From the NCBI GenBank assembly GCA_958298945.1, contig CATQJD010000001.1, forward strand, positions 231,001-295,000: a DNA stretch of 64,000 nt. The letters run 5' to 3'. How positions within the stretch are numbered: position 1 is the stretch's first letter; each line of letters begins with the position of its first letter. Made by a program: the position numbers and the translations under genes. Under the pieces are notes generated by a model. That model did no database searches. It was not told where the DNA came from and saw only the letters and a program-made list of their open reading frames with translations. Source of the DNA: Atherix ibis. Its lineage: Eukaryota > Arthropoda > Insecta > Diptera > Athericidae. Of the stretch, positions 22,029 to 32,174 are shown in pieces.

Positions 22029-22634
22029 ATGACATCCTTACGTAAGGGAATGTTTTAAACATTTGGGAAGCGACAAATACATGTTGCTTGTCTTTGCTGT
22101 CGTAATTGTATACCAGTCTTAAAGCCTATAATGATAGCAATATAATTCCCACTAAAACAAAAACCACATACACTTGATGTTGTCAAATTTTTTAAAATCT
22201 TTACAATCTTAAGACATTGCACAAAACTACAACTGTTTTCTCGCCAAAAAACAGTTTTAGTTTTGTGCAATGTCTTAAGATTGTAAAGATCTTGTTTTAT
22301 TATTGCAGTTTTAGATCAAGTACTGCCATACATTTCAGTGTTTTTTTGTGCCATGATTATTGTTTGATAGTTGAAATTGAAATAGAAATAAGATAAGTGA
22401 GTACATTATTTGTAGTTATATTAAAAAATTGCGTGAAACAATTTATAAGTAAACAATTTTATTAAAATTATGTTTAATTAGTTTATTTACGCAAAACTTG
22501 TTTATTTCTGAGAGTATTTGCTATTCAGTAAACTAAAATCGTTGTGAAAATTTATAAAACGTTTATATTCTAGTGGTTGGTCACTTTATTGCGTCACCTA
22601 ACCTTAAATTATAGAAGAACTGAATAGGCCTCCA
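22029..22634 (+). repeat. Array spacer s2 with fold-back insertion
   Basis: Spacer copy between U1b and U2. Compared with other spacers it contains an extra inverted copy of its own sequence (22248-22290). It ends with CTTAAATTATAGAAGAACTG before the U2 terminal repeat. Confidence 0.8.
22197..22290. repeat. Fold-back inverted repeat, 43 bp arms, in spacer s2
   Basis: Arms 22197-22239 and 22248-22290 are reverse complements with one mismatch and an 8-base loop. Other spacers read CTCGCCAAATTAGATCTTG here, so the right arm is an insertion of the inverted upstream sequence. Confidence 0.93.
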
Positions 22635-22934
22635 CTTTAGATTAAAAAATACCTGGATAGGCCCATATGTCGGATTTTCGTATATGTGTACGCAATTTTC
22701 TGTCTAAATTACTGCAAAGGCGGCGATAAATCGTAATTCTTGCAAATTTTTGTGGTGATTTTTTATATGGACATGACACCCACTGACATCTAGTATTCCT
22801 AATAAAAATATTTTGAATTACAAAAGCATAATTAATATTCATTGCAAATCACTTATTCTAAACAAAAATAAAATATAGACATAAGAGATGGCAACATTTC
22901 TTTTCAATCTCCTGTTATTATATCAATTGTATTT

Positions 22935-23157
22935 TGTTTTGGGTATGTGTGAATAAAATAAATAGAAACTGTGTGTGCTGAATATAAGAAAATGTATAAA
23001 CACTTTATTGAATAAAGTCTATAATTATAAGGAGGCGCACACATGCTCACTCGGCGACAGTCAGAGGAGATCTGGCGCCCCGCGTGCACAACTAACCGAG
23101 CATACAAAGCCGAACCAAAGAGGTCAGCACTACATGTGGTACACGTTTACTTTAACA
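22935..23157 (-). repeat. Copia 3' LTR
   Basis: On the minus strand it runs TGTTAAAG...CCAAAACA (TG...CA). It contains the motif AATAAA (+ strand) near its left side and AATAAAGT on both strands. The polypurine tract lies just inside at 23158-23166. Confidence 0.93.
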
Positions 23158-23166
23158 CCACTTCTT
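23158..23166 (-). promoter_or_regulatory. Copia polypurine tract
   Basis: The minus-strand sequence AAGAAGTGG directly precedes the 3' LTR TGTTAAAG. This is the expected plus-strand priming site. Confidence 0.75.
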
Positions 23167-23219
23167 AAACTGTACTACTATATAATAAAAAATATTTGCA
23201 ATATTATTTGCTTAGACCT

Positions 23220-24580
23220 ATTTTTAGACACATTTCATTGAAATGTTGATAGCGCCTAAAGACTTTGTAAACATATCGCCAAGCTGCTCTCTGAGCGCAC
23301 ATGAGTTACATTAATCCTACCATCATGATATAATTCGCGTACATAGTAATACCGAACTTCTATATGTTTTGAGCGCTTATGAAATTCATGATTCTTTGTC
23401 AGCTTTATTGCGCTTGCATTGTCTATAAACAATATTGGAGTACATTGATAAGAATTTATTTCACTCAGTAGTCTCTTGAGCCACACTAGTTCTTTAGCAC
23501 CTTCACTAGCAGCAACGAATTCCGCCTCTGTAGTTGACAGTGCTAATGATTTCTGCAACTGAGAAGTCCATGACACGGCAGTGTCTTCGATAAGAGATAC
23601 AAATCCATTTGTTGATCGTCGAGTGCTTATGTCGCCAGCAAAATCCGCATCTGAATAAGCACATAATCCTTTTGTAGATGGTGTGTAATGCAATCTAACA
23701 TGAACTGTTCCTTTTAGGTATCTAAAGATCCGTTTGACAGATGTCCAGTCTCGTGTAGTAGGTGTGGTCATTGACCTCGAAAATTTCGACACGGCGTAAG
23801 CAATATCCGGACGAGTAGCGCATGCTAGGTACATCAAAGATCCTACAGCTGACCGATACGGAATCTTCTTGTCTAGTGCACACGATTCTTCATGGTCTGA
23901 AGTATGATTTTCCACTGGTGTTTTTGTTGCATTGCAGTTTGTCATACCTAAACGTTGAAGTATTTTCATCGTGTAAGTCTCCTGTGTAATGAAGAAGCCA
24001 GATTCCCGACGTTGAATTCTCATGCCTAAAAATGATTCCAGAGATCCAACATTGATTTTAAACTCTGATTTAAGCTGATCCAGAAAAAGATTCACTTCTG
24101 CTTGTGTAGATCCAGCGATAAGACCATCCTCGATGTAAATTGCTACAACTAGTTTTCTTGATCCAGTTTTGCGAGCGTATATACAAACATCAGATTTTGA
24201 TTGTTGGAAATCATTTTCCTTCATAAAAGCGTCGAATCGGTTATTCCAGCATCGAGGAGATTGTTTTAAACCGTACAGAGATCTTTTTAGTTTACAAACT
24301 CGACCTGATTTGTCATCGAAGCCCTGTGGCTGAGTCATGTATATCTCTGTATCGATTTTGCCATAAAGAAATGCTGCTCGTACGTCAAATTGATCCAATA
24401 CTAATTTTTCATTTGCTGCTGTTGCGATTAGAGCTCGGATTGAGTCGTAACGAGCAACCGGGCTGAAGGTTTCCTCGTAGTCCAATTCAGCTCGTTGAAA
24501 TATACCACGGGCAACCAAACGAGCTCTGAATCGATCAATGTTACCGTCTGGCTTGTATTTTACTCAAAGTACCCAGCGGT
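23220..24580 (-). pseudogene. Copia reverse transcriptase and RNase H
   Basis: A 420-residue frame at 23256-24518. The RT start VARGIFQRAELDYEETFSPV is followed by DQFDVRAAFLYGKIDTEIYM, KRSLYGLKQSPRCWNN and the catalytic box IYIEDGLIAGS at about 24125-24145. Copia elements normally have YVDD, so the first catalytic Asp is replaced by Glu. RNase H follows with ALSTTEAEFVAASEGAKELV, FIDNASAIKLTKN and HKRSKHIEVRYYYVRE. The extreme C-terminus is frameshifted (the frame ends SESSLAICLQSL; the ancestral reading continues in another frame to about 23220). Upstream it is separated from the 24564-25814 frame by a stop near 24560. RT activity is unlikely because of the D-to-E change. Confidence 0.92.
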
Positions 24581-25814
24581 TGTCTATGACATGCTTGTTT
24601 GGTGGTAAATCTACCAATTCCCACGTTTCATTTTCGTCAAAGGCTTCCATTTCTTCATTCATGGCTTTGATCCATTGTTCAGAATAGCAGCCCTTTATGG
24701 CATCTTCAAAATTTATTGGCTCAAGATCTTGTTTAACAGCTCCCATCGTGTAAGCCCATGTTGAGTTTGCCTGGTGACTGGGCAATCTGTGAGTCTGATA
24801 GCCAACTTCATAATCATTTAGCTTCGGTGAAGCTTGAATTTTTCGAGTAGGACGAGAGTCGGAGATGATCTTTGAGTTTGCTTGAACCAGTGCTTCCTCA
24901 TCTACATCAATCTCTGCATCTTGGATGTAGTCGTCTTGATCATCGTCGTCTACTGGGTCATGGAACTCCTCACAGATGCTGTCGTCTTGTTCAGAATTAC
25001 AATCTTTTCTGGAAGTATTTGTGAGATGAAGTTCAATTTCATTTTGATTTGTACATAGCTTTTCAGGCCTAAAATCGACGTTACGTGAATTTATTACTCT
25101 ATGCTTTGATGGTACCCAAACTTGATATCCATCCTTTTCATTTACATAGCCAACAAACCGTCCAAATACAGCCTTGCTTCCAAACTTGCTTCGAAATTGT
25201 TTTGGCACATTTATATAGCATTCTGAGCCAAAAATCCTTAAGTAATTGAAACTCTTGAAAGATTGTCCTGACCATAATTCAATACGACTTTTATTAGATA
25301 CACTTGACTTTCCCGTGCGATTGATCAAAAATACTGCTGTGTCACATGCGTGGGCCCAAAAAGATTTTGGCATTTCACTGACAGATAACATAGAACGAGC
25401 TAACTCAACTACATGTCTATTTGATTGTTCTGAAACACCATTTTGTTCTGGTGTATATGGACATGAAAGTTGAAATTCTATACCTCTTTCACTCAAAATT
25501 TTACGTACTTTGGAGCAATCAAATTCACCACCACCGTCTGATCTGAAGAATTTTACTGTATGGCCAGCGGTATGACATTCATTTAAAAATGTGCTTAAAT
25601 GAGACGCTACTTCTGATTTTTCCTTCATGAAAAAAATGCGAGTGTATCTTGAAAAATCGTTCTTGAATACAACATAATATTTGAAACCGTTGATTGAACT
25701 TGTAGACATCGGACCATTTACATCCGAGTTGATCACTTCTCCAACTTTTTTTAGAACGATTTTGTCGTGGATGAAAGGGTTTTCTGTGCGGTTTTCCCAG
25801 TATGCATCCATCAC
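24564..25814 (-). pseudogene. Copia integrase core and IN-RT linker
   Basis: 416 residues. The integrase core runs from INSDVNGPMSTSSINGFKYY (first Asp) through FFRSDGGGEF (second Asp) to CPYTPEQNGVSEQSNRHVVE (catalytic Glu), a D,D35E arrangement. The copia GKGY-like C-terminal part follows (FGRFVGYVNEKDGYQVW), then an acidic linker (DDDDQDDYIQDAEIDVDEE) and the RT lead-in NEEMEAFDENETWELVDLPP. The core looks largely conserved. The frame overlaps the upstream protease frame by a frameshift near 25600-25750. Confidence 0.9.
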
Positions 25815-26340
25815 AGAATGATTTTGTGTCCTTGACTTTTACAGGTATTCCATTTTGTAGTAGGATTTCTCGCACATGTTGCTTGTCCTGATGACTGAGT
25901 CTTTCGTGCCACCCCTGGAGGTGATCCTCCGTGGTTGTGAGGTTAGCTGCCACTGTAGTTTTAGGTACACAAACACGCATGTTTATAATGTACACAGATC
26001 CTGAAAGCTTGCCAGTTGCCACGAGTTTATTTTTGAATCTCACTTCAACTCTATCGGCATCATATTTAACTTCATTTCCATGAGCTGTTGCCTGACGAAC
26101 AGAAAAGAGTTGGTGACAGATGTCTGGCACGTACCATACACTTTCTAATTTAGCAGAATACTTGCCATCGACAAAAACTTCTATATCAACACTGCCACAC
26201 CCATATGCGAGCATACAATTTTTGTTTGCAGTCTCGACTTGCTGCGGTATCGACAATGATTTATAAACAGAAAAATATTGTTTATTGGCAGTCATGTGAT
26301 GCGTAGCACCCGAGTTGGAAATCCAAACGTCTGCAGGCAT
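25579..26340 (-). pseudogene. Copia protease and integrase zinc domain
   Basis: The protease active-site region reads VWISNSGATHHMTANKQYF. The family motif is D-S-G-A, and here the Asp codon is AAC (Asn, + positions 26314-26316), so the protease is catalytically dead. The protease body follows (VWYVPDICHQLFSVRQ). The integrase zinc-binding H-H-C-C (GWHERLSHQ...H...FCDGCILGK) lies at about 25800-25910. The frame then shifts in the catalytic core; the correct reading continues in 24564-25814. A stop at about 26341 separates it from gag. Confidence 0.9.
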
Positions 26341-26469
26341 CGAGTCAGTTCCAACTGATTAACTAGTAGCTAGAAATGTGCTCTGTTTATTTGCACCATT
26401 CTTAGAACTAACCTCTGAGTTCTGATTCTCAGTATTTTTGCCCTCTGCTGCTATACACTTCCGACAGAT

Positions 26470-27238
26470 CGCGATAGTGGAAGATGCCCAGGTTTCTTGC
26501 AATAGTGGCATTGTCTTTTCTCCCTTTTCTCGAAATTTGACGAAGAACTTTCCGTTGACTTGTTAATTTTTTTTTTTATTGTAGACTTGCGACTTTGCAT
26601 GAAAAGCAGTGGACATCTGAGGCGCCTGTGTTGTAATAGAACTTTCTATTGAAACTAAATTTTCGACGAGTAGGTTACTCGTTTGCTCCGTTTCAGGAAT
26701 CTGATACCAGATGGAGCGGTAGAACTGGTACTCTGAGCCGAGTGTCTTGAATATACGATGATGCAATAACGACAACGGAAGTCAGTTCTTCGAGAATGTC
26801 AGTGAACACGTTTGATAATCGGGATGCATGCTTCTTAATCGACGTCGTCTCGTCCTTTGATATTCCGAAAAAGGTGTCAAACAATGTATATAACCTTTGA
26901 AGAGACGATTGTTCATACACTGATACTAGCGTGTCCCAAATATCTTTTGCGTTATTTTTCTTTCTTACGTACATAGCTGCGTCTTCTTCTAGCGCTGTAC
27001 CAATGATACGCGCCGCGCGCGTATTGTCGCTTTGCCAGGACCTATATTCTTTGGACGGATCACTATTGCCTGTTGGTCCTGCAGGACATGTCCGGGTGCC
27101 GTCAAAAATCGAAAAAAGACACTGTTCATTCAGACACAGTTCTATTTGCCACTTCCATGTTTCCCATTGCTCCTCGGATTTAAGTTTACGAATATTCACA
27201 CGGATGTACTTGTCGTGTTTGGAGTCTCCGTCCGCCAT
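26470..27238 (-). pseudogene. Copia gag
   Basis: Likely start at 27238 (MADGDSKHDKYIRVNIRKL). The frame 26693-27268 includes EEQWETWKWQIELCLNEQCL and AKDIWDTLVSVYEQSSLQRL, the classic copia gag (UBN2-like) pattern of W-x2-W-x2-Q and D-x-W-x2-L. Reading shifts frame near 26780 into RIFKTLGSEYQFYRSIWYQI (26563-26775). A degraded zinc knuckle, CHYCKKPGHLPLS, lies near 26490-26520. The product would be the capsid protein. It is broken by at least two frameshifts. Confidence 0.9.
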
Positions 27239-27313
27239 TTTTATCACACACGTTTCAATACAATTCAATGTACTTTATTTCACACGTTTCACTATATTAC
27301 TTTTGCAACGCAC

Positions 27314-27327
27314 CTGGGCCCATAACC
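27314..27327 (-). promoter_or_regulatory. Copia primer-binding site (half tRNA-iMet type)
   Basis: The minus strand reads GGTTATGGGCCCAG immediately after the 5' LTR CA end. This is complementary to the CTGGGCCCATAACC anticodon-arm segment of initiator Met tRNA, the internal tRNA fragment used as primer by copia-type elements, not the tRNA 3' end. Confidence 0.85.
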
Positions 27328-27550
27328 TGTTTTGACTATGTGTGAATAAAATAAATAGAAACTGTGTGCGCTGAATATAAGAATATGTATAAACACTTTA
27401 TTGAATAAAGTCTATAATTATAAGGAGGCGCACACATGCTCACTCGGCGACAGTCAGAGGAGATCTGGCGCCCCGCGTGCACAGCTAACCGAGCATACAA
27501 AGCCGAACCACAGAGGTCAGCACTACATGTGGTACACGTTTACTTTAATA
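27328..27550 (-). repeat. Copia 5' LTR
   Basis: 223 bp, near-identical to the 3' LTR and the solo LTR. On + its right end is TTTAATA where the 3' LTR has TTTAACA, a change shared with the solo LTR at 19724-19946. Confidence 0.93.
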
Positions 27551-28630
27551 TATTTTAGGTTTATGTATTTTGCAAATATCATTCAAATATCAAGCTCCTC
27601 AATTTAATAGATTTTCGGATAGTTTTAAAACACGCCATTCTCCATGAAATGGTAGCAAACCGAAATTCTGGTATACTTTTGTTTGTTGTTCAAGTTATTA
27701 TTTTCATACTTATCGGAAAGTGCCAGTGAAGGTGGATTTTTCATCTTCTTTAAAGAATTTACGAAAAAGTAAGTATTTACATAAATAGTTTAAAATTTTT
27801 ATTTCATAATATGAAGTGTTTTGTAAAGGGTTGCTGGTCATTCAACGAAATGAGGATACCGGGAATTTCTTTCTTTATGTAAGTTAACATCTTTATTTTA
27901 ATTAGAGAAATTATTAAAAATTTATTTTATGATGTGTTTAAATAATTTTTAATGATTTGTTCAATAAAGAATATGGTAAAAAAGTGAAATGTTTGAGGTT
28001 GAATAAAGGTAAACAAATGTGATTTTGACAGTTCAATGTTTATCGGAAAATAGTAAAGTGCCAGCGCGCATAAAGTCCGTGTACGGTTTGAGCGAGAGTG
28101 ATTGCAAGTTAATACTATTCCTAAGAACGTAAGCGCAGTTTCATTAAATTACACATTAATGGCTAATGAATGGAGGAAAATAAATAATGCCTTAGTTGTG
28201 ACTATTTATAAATATCATATGTACAGTATAATCTTTGTAAAAAGTTGATATCGATAAAGTCAAATTATATGGATTTATAGGAATGGACAATTGAAATAAA
28301 ATCTGAAGATAAGGATTTACTGGAATGCACAAATAAGGGAAATAAATTTGATGAAAATTTACCATATATTTAAAACAATCAAACTTTTATTAATCTTAAA
28401 GTGAATAGACCGCATTATATCTACCGATTATCAAAAGTGCAATAATTATGATCCCGAAACAGAAAAATTGAAAATTAACCTAGAAAATGTCAAGAAAATG
28501 ATGGGAATAGAAACTATTCTACTAAAAGATATCAATAAAATGTTGCCAATAGCAAAGGAAGTTCTTGCAAGTATATTTATAAATAGTTATATTGTTGATA
28601 GAACTTAATACGAATTTTTTATTTCAGAAA

Positions 28631-29556
28631 ATGAAGTGTTTTATGAAGAATTGCTGCTCAACCGAAGGAATGAGGAAGCCGGGAATTTCTTTCTTTCGGT
28701 AAGTTGATATTTTCATTTTTACTTCAGAAATTAAAAAAAATTTAGTTTATAATGTGTTTAGATGGTTTTGAATGATTTATTTTATGCAAAAAGTGTTTAA
28801 AAGTTGAAAGTTTGGCATTCAATGAATGTAAACAAATACGGTGTTGACAGTTCAATGTTTACCCGAAAATAGTTCAGTGCCGGCGTACATATAGTGTGTG
28901 TAAGAAAATTTAAGGGAACGAATTTTTTTAATAGTGCAAAAAATACGTGAATTTCTATTAATTGTTAATTGTAAAATTAAATTTAACGATCGTATATTTC
29001 TATGTTAACTTTACAGGTTCCCGCATAATAAATGGTTGCGGGAAAAGTGGATTGTGGCTGCAGCATCCGGTATTCCTAAGAATCGGGACGTTGTGTGCTC
29101 GGTTCACTTTAATAGAGCAGACATCAAAGTTGGAGCGAGAAGGAGCAAATTACAAACAAATGCTATTCCTTCCGTATTTGGTATATGGAATAGCCACACG
29201 GTAAGTTTTAATACTACAAAATTAATAATTGCAAAATTATAACGCATTCAAATCATTTTTGTAGGAAATCGGGCAACCACCAGCAAACCAGGCAAAGGTT
29301 GAAAATGAAACAGTAAGTTGTACGAATATTTTTGTATTGTATTTAATTTTGTTTCATTTTAAAAAGGAGTTCATGCGGGATGTCGTCGCATTGAACATTG
29401 AAGTTCCCTTCAATCATGCTGAGGAAGATAATGAACATGTAATTTAAAAACAATGGTTTATATATAATTTTGCCTTGTTTTATTTTGTAGGTCCCCAATA
29501 GCATCACCGAATGCGAGGACGTGCATTCAGCTGGAGAACCATTTAATGTACCGAAT
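28631..29556 (+). pseudogene. THAP-domain exons of P-like transposase
   Basis: Five exons with canonical splice sites: 28631-28698, 29017-29200, 29265-29312, 29367-29438 and 29491-29556. Exon 1 starts MKCFMKNC and ends in ...FF(R) before GTAAGT; exon 2 starts at a TTTACAG acceptor. Spliced together they give a complete C2CH THAP DNA-binding domain: C3 and C8, the FP motif, KWLREKWIVAA, the second zinc pair in VVCSVHF, and TNAIPSVF matching the family AVPTIF box. Exons 3-5 encode an acidic linker. All junctions keep the frame. In P elements the N-terminal THAP domain binds internal sites near the transposon ends. Exon 5 ends at a GTAATA donor, and the catalytic core expected next is missing. 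The reading is unusually intact for this window, so a truncated DNA-binding product is possible in principle. Confidence 0.8.
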
Positions 29557-29819
29557 GTAATAAATATAGTGAAAAAGTGGTCGAATACATATCCGGCTTT
29601 ATTGTTTTTAAGCTAGGCAAGTCTTTGCATTGCGAAGACTGTCTTTCAGCTTTAGAAGGGGAATTCACATCAAGCAGTTTGATAGCGTACAAGTCCTTAG
29701 GCTTTTTAAAGTACCCTTCTACAAGTGTTGTGAAAATTTGCCGAAGTGCTGAAAAACAAATTCGACAGCAGATGGCGGAATGTGGTCAGGATAGTTCCAT
29801 TTTAAATAAAGTAACTTAG
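29557..29819 (+). pseudogene. P-like transposase C-terminal fragment
   Basis: Open at 29577-29819 with VEYISGFIVFKLGKSLHCED and CLSALEGEF, then SLIAYKSLGFLKYPSTSVVK. This matches the conserved C-terminal block of THAP9/P-element transposases (Y-I-x-G-[FY]-[IV]-x2-K-L ... C-x2-C). It ends at TAG (29817-29819). The hundreds of residues that should lie between THAP exon 5 and this block are deleted. Confidence 0.75.
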
Positions 29820-31538
29820 AATAAAATCGCTATCAAAGTTAGGGAGCAATTTTGTAGAAGCTTCCTTATTCGAGAATACTATTTCTCATTTTATCAATAG
29901 TGGCCACTTTAATCATTTAATTAATTCAATAATTCAACAGTACTTACGCATCCGGTGGTACTATATTTCACGTTCATGTGTCGACAAACTTTCTGATCGT
30001 AGTTTCTTTAATAGATTAGTTTTATTTAAACACGCGTAAAATATTCATGCTCAATTTTTGTATCTTCTTTTCTTATCAGTAATATTCTGCGGTAGCTTCT
30101 CCCGACTATATTGCATTCATATTATATATTTCTTCGTCCCATCTCACTTTCATTTTTTCTTCTAAATGCAAACCTAATTACTTTTTTAAATATTGTATGA
30201 GTGCTCATACATCTTATTTGTTATTGTTACGGATTCATTTTCTTATCCCTTGCGTATGTACGGAATACAAATGTGCTTGCAACTAAGAATTTATTTTATT
30301 CGTATTAACGCAATCATTTATTTTAAATTCGACCCCCCCCCCCCCCCCATTTCTATCATTTTTCAGTCTGCTTTCCATTGTTGTTTTGATTGCGTTAAAT
30401 AAATAAAGTATATTCGGCTTATTATTTCAATAATTTTTTTTGCATTTGTACTTTTGCTTGCTTTATTAGACTATTTTCTAATGCATTCAGTAAATAATAT
30501 TGTTTTCATTTTTTTTAGAACATTAGTTATTAATTATTTAAGTATATTAAATTTTTCATCTTGTAATTTTGTTTTAAAGGTTTTCCTTTAACGCTGTATA
30601 TGATTAACACATTTATATTATAATTAAGGTTTTTGTATCTACAATACTTATGCTTGCTTAACATTAAAATTTATATTTACTAAGTTGCGGTGTGGTTTTA
30701 ATTTTTTCTTCCATCTTAACTTTTCATTTGTTTCTTGTTCTAAAAAAAAAACTTTTCATATAAGAAATATTATTTTTTTTGTTATAAAACGGAGAAGATG
30801 CGTTAGTTATATTTTTGTAAATTATTTTAAGCAGCATTTGCTATTTTTTTGTTTTGTTTTGTTTTAAGACATATTTATTTTTTAATTTAATTTAAGTCAC
30901 ATGCCTATTCAAATTACCATTAATTTTGCATTTTTGGAATGGACCATTTTATAATGCGTTTACTACATAATATTGTTTTCTTTTTTTAGAATATTAGCTA
31001 TAAATTATTTAACTACATTGAATTTTTCCATTCTAATTTAGTTTTAACGCATTTTGCTATAATGTTGTATACAATTAACTTCTATCTTATTAACAACTTG
31101 ATGTAATATTCTATGTAATTAATGCTTTTTTAATGAATTTTTATTTGTGGACATAATTGTTTTAATATAATCAAATAACTTGCAATTTTTTTTTATATAC
31201 TCTTGCACCTTATAATTCTGTTTTAATAAATAATATACAGTGAAATAAATAAAATGAAAATATATAATAAATAAATAAATATTTAAAAATAGAATACTGT
31301 GTTTTATTACATATTTACAAAACTAATTCCATCAAACAACGAGACCTGCAATATTAAAAAATCTGCTTCTTTACACATAAATGATATCACATATGAAAAA
31401 TGGTTTTAAACAAACCGCTTCAATCGCATATTGAAGTTTAAAAGTAGCCCCCAATGATTTACGCCGTTTCTGTTGTATTGCACGTGTGTGTGTCCTATGA
31501 ATGTATTGCCACAAAATTCGGTCAGAATTTTTGTGTAG
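29820..31538 (+). other. AT-rich 3' region of the P-like element
   Basis: No ORF of note. It contains a run of 16 C (30333-30348), unusual in this AT-rich context. It also holds a diverged direct duplication of about 170 bp (about 30430-30610 and 30915-31090), each half with TAATATTGTTTTC followed by a TTTTTTTAGAA run. From about 31215 it matches the left part of the inverted elements at 50351 and 60934 and the 3' end of the composite units. Confidence 0.65.
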
Positions 31539-31605
31539 AGGCCTATCCAGTTCTTCTTTAATCTAAGGCTTATACAAACAACCGACGTCGGGGCTATAAT
31601 CTAAG

Positions 31606-32174
31606 GTGACATCCTTACGCATGAGAATGTTTTAAACATTTTGAAAGCGACAAATACATGTTGCTTGTCTTTGCTATCGTAATTGTATACCAGTCTTAAA
31701 GCCTATAATGATAGGAATATAATTCCCACTAAAACAAAAACCACATACACTCAAGTGTTCAAATTTTTTAAAATCTTTACAATTTTAAGACATTGCACAA
31801 AACTGCAACTGTTTTCTCGCCAAATTAGATCTTGTTTTATTATTGCAGTTTTAGATCAAGTACTGCCACACATTTCATTGTTTTTTTGTGCCAGGATTAT
31901 TGTTTGATAGTTGAAATTGAAATAGAAATAAGATAAGTGAGTACATTATTTGTAGTTATATTAAAAAATTGCGTGAAACAATTTATAAGTAAGCAATTTT
32001 ATTAAAATTGTGTTTAATTAGTTTATTTACGCAAAACTTGTTAATTTCTGAGAGTATTTGCTATTCAGTAAACTAAAATCGTTGTGAAAATTTATAAAAC
32101 GTTTATATTCTAGTGGTTGGTCACTTTATTGCGTTACCTAACCTTAAATTATAGAAGAACTGGATAGGCCTCCA
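31606..32174 (+). repeat. Array spacer s3
   Basis: Preceded by a degenerate unit end (GACGTCGGGGCTATAATCTAAG, with the middle of the terminal repeat deleted). It shares ACGCATGAGAATGTTTTAAA with the spacer at 41545, so those two spacers are sisters. Confidence 0.8.

Larger units (their letters stand above)
22935..27550 (-). mobile_element. Full-length Ty1/copia retrotransposon (4616 bp, degenerate coding)
   Basis: Two 223 bp LTRs (22935-23157 and 27328-27550) flank gag-PR-IN-RT-RNaseH on the minus strand, the copia domain order. Target duplication TATTT occurs at 22930-22934 and 27551-27555. The primer-binding site directly abuts the 5' LTR. The polypurine tract AAGAAGTGG directly abuts the 3' LTR. 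The coding region is broken by frameshifts and has changed catalytic residues. Confidence 0.95.
22635..28572 (+). mobile_element. Composite P-like unit U2, split by full-length copia and 3'-truncated
   Basis: Starts CTTTAGATTAAAAAATACCT. The copia insertion occupies 22935-27550. The unit resumes at 27556 and carries a THAP exon 1 relic at about 27810 (MKCFVKGCWSFNEMRI) and the start of the TPR-gene segment (28281-28572). It is cut off by the P-like element at about 28573, with short AAGTA homology at the joint. Confidence 0.8.
28573..31567 (+). mobile_element. P-element-like (THAP) DNA transposon, 5'-truncated and internally deleted
   Basis: Begins within the 5' leader intron (GTATATTTATAAATAG...TTTCAG), continues through five THAP-side exons and a C-terminal transposase fragment, then a long AT-rich 3' region, and ends with the 3' terminal repeat AGGCCTATCC...TTTAATCTAAG at 31539-31567. 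The same 3' end appears inverted at 50351 and 60934, where an 8 bp target duplication proves the boundary. The 5' terminal repeat and promoter are missing, and the RNase-H-like catalytic core is absent. Confidence 0.85.

Noticed and set aside
26931..27335. A + strand ORF of 134 residues across copia gag
   Set aside because: It overlaps the clear gag coding on the minus strand and runs into the LTR. No domain is seen.
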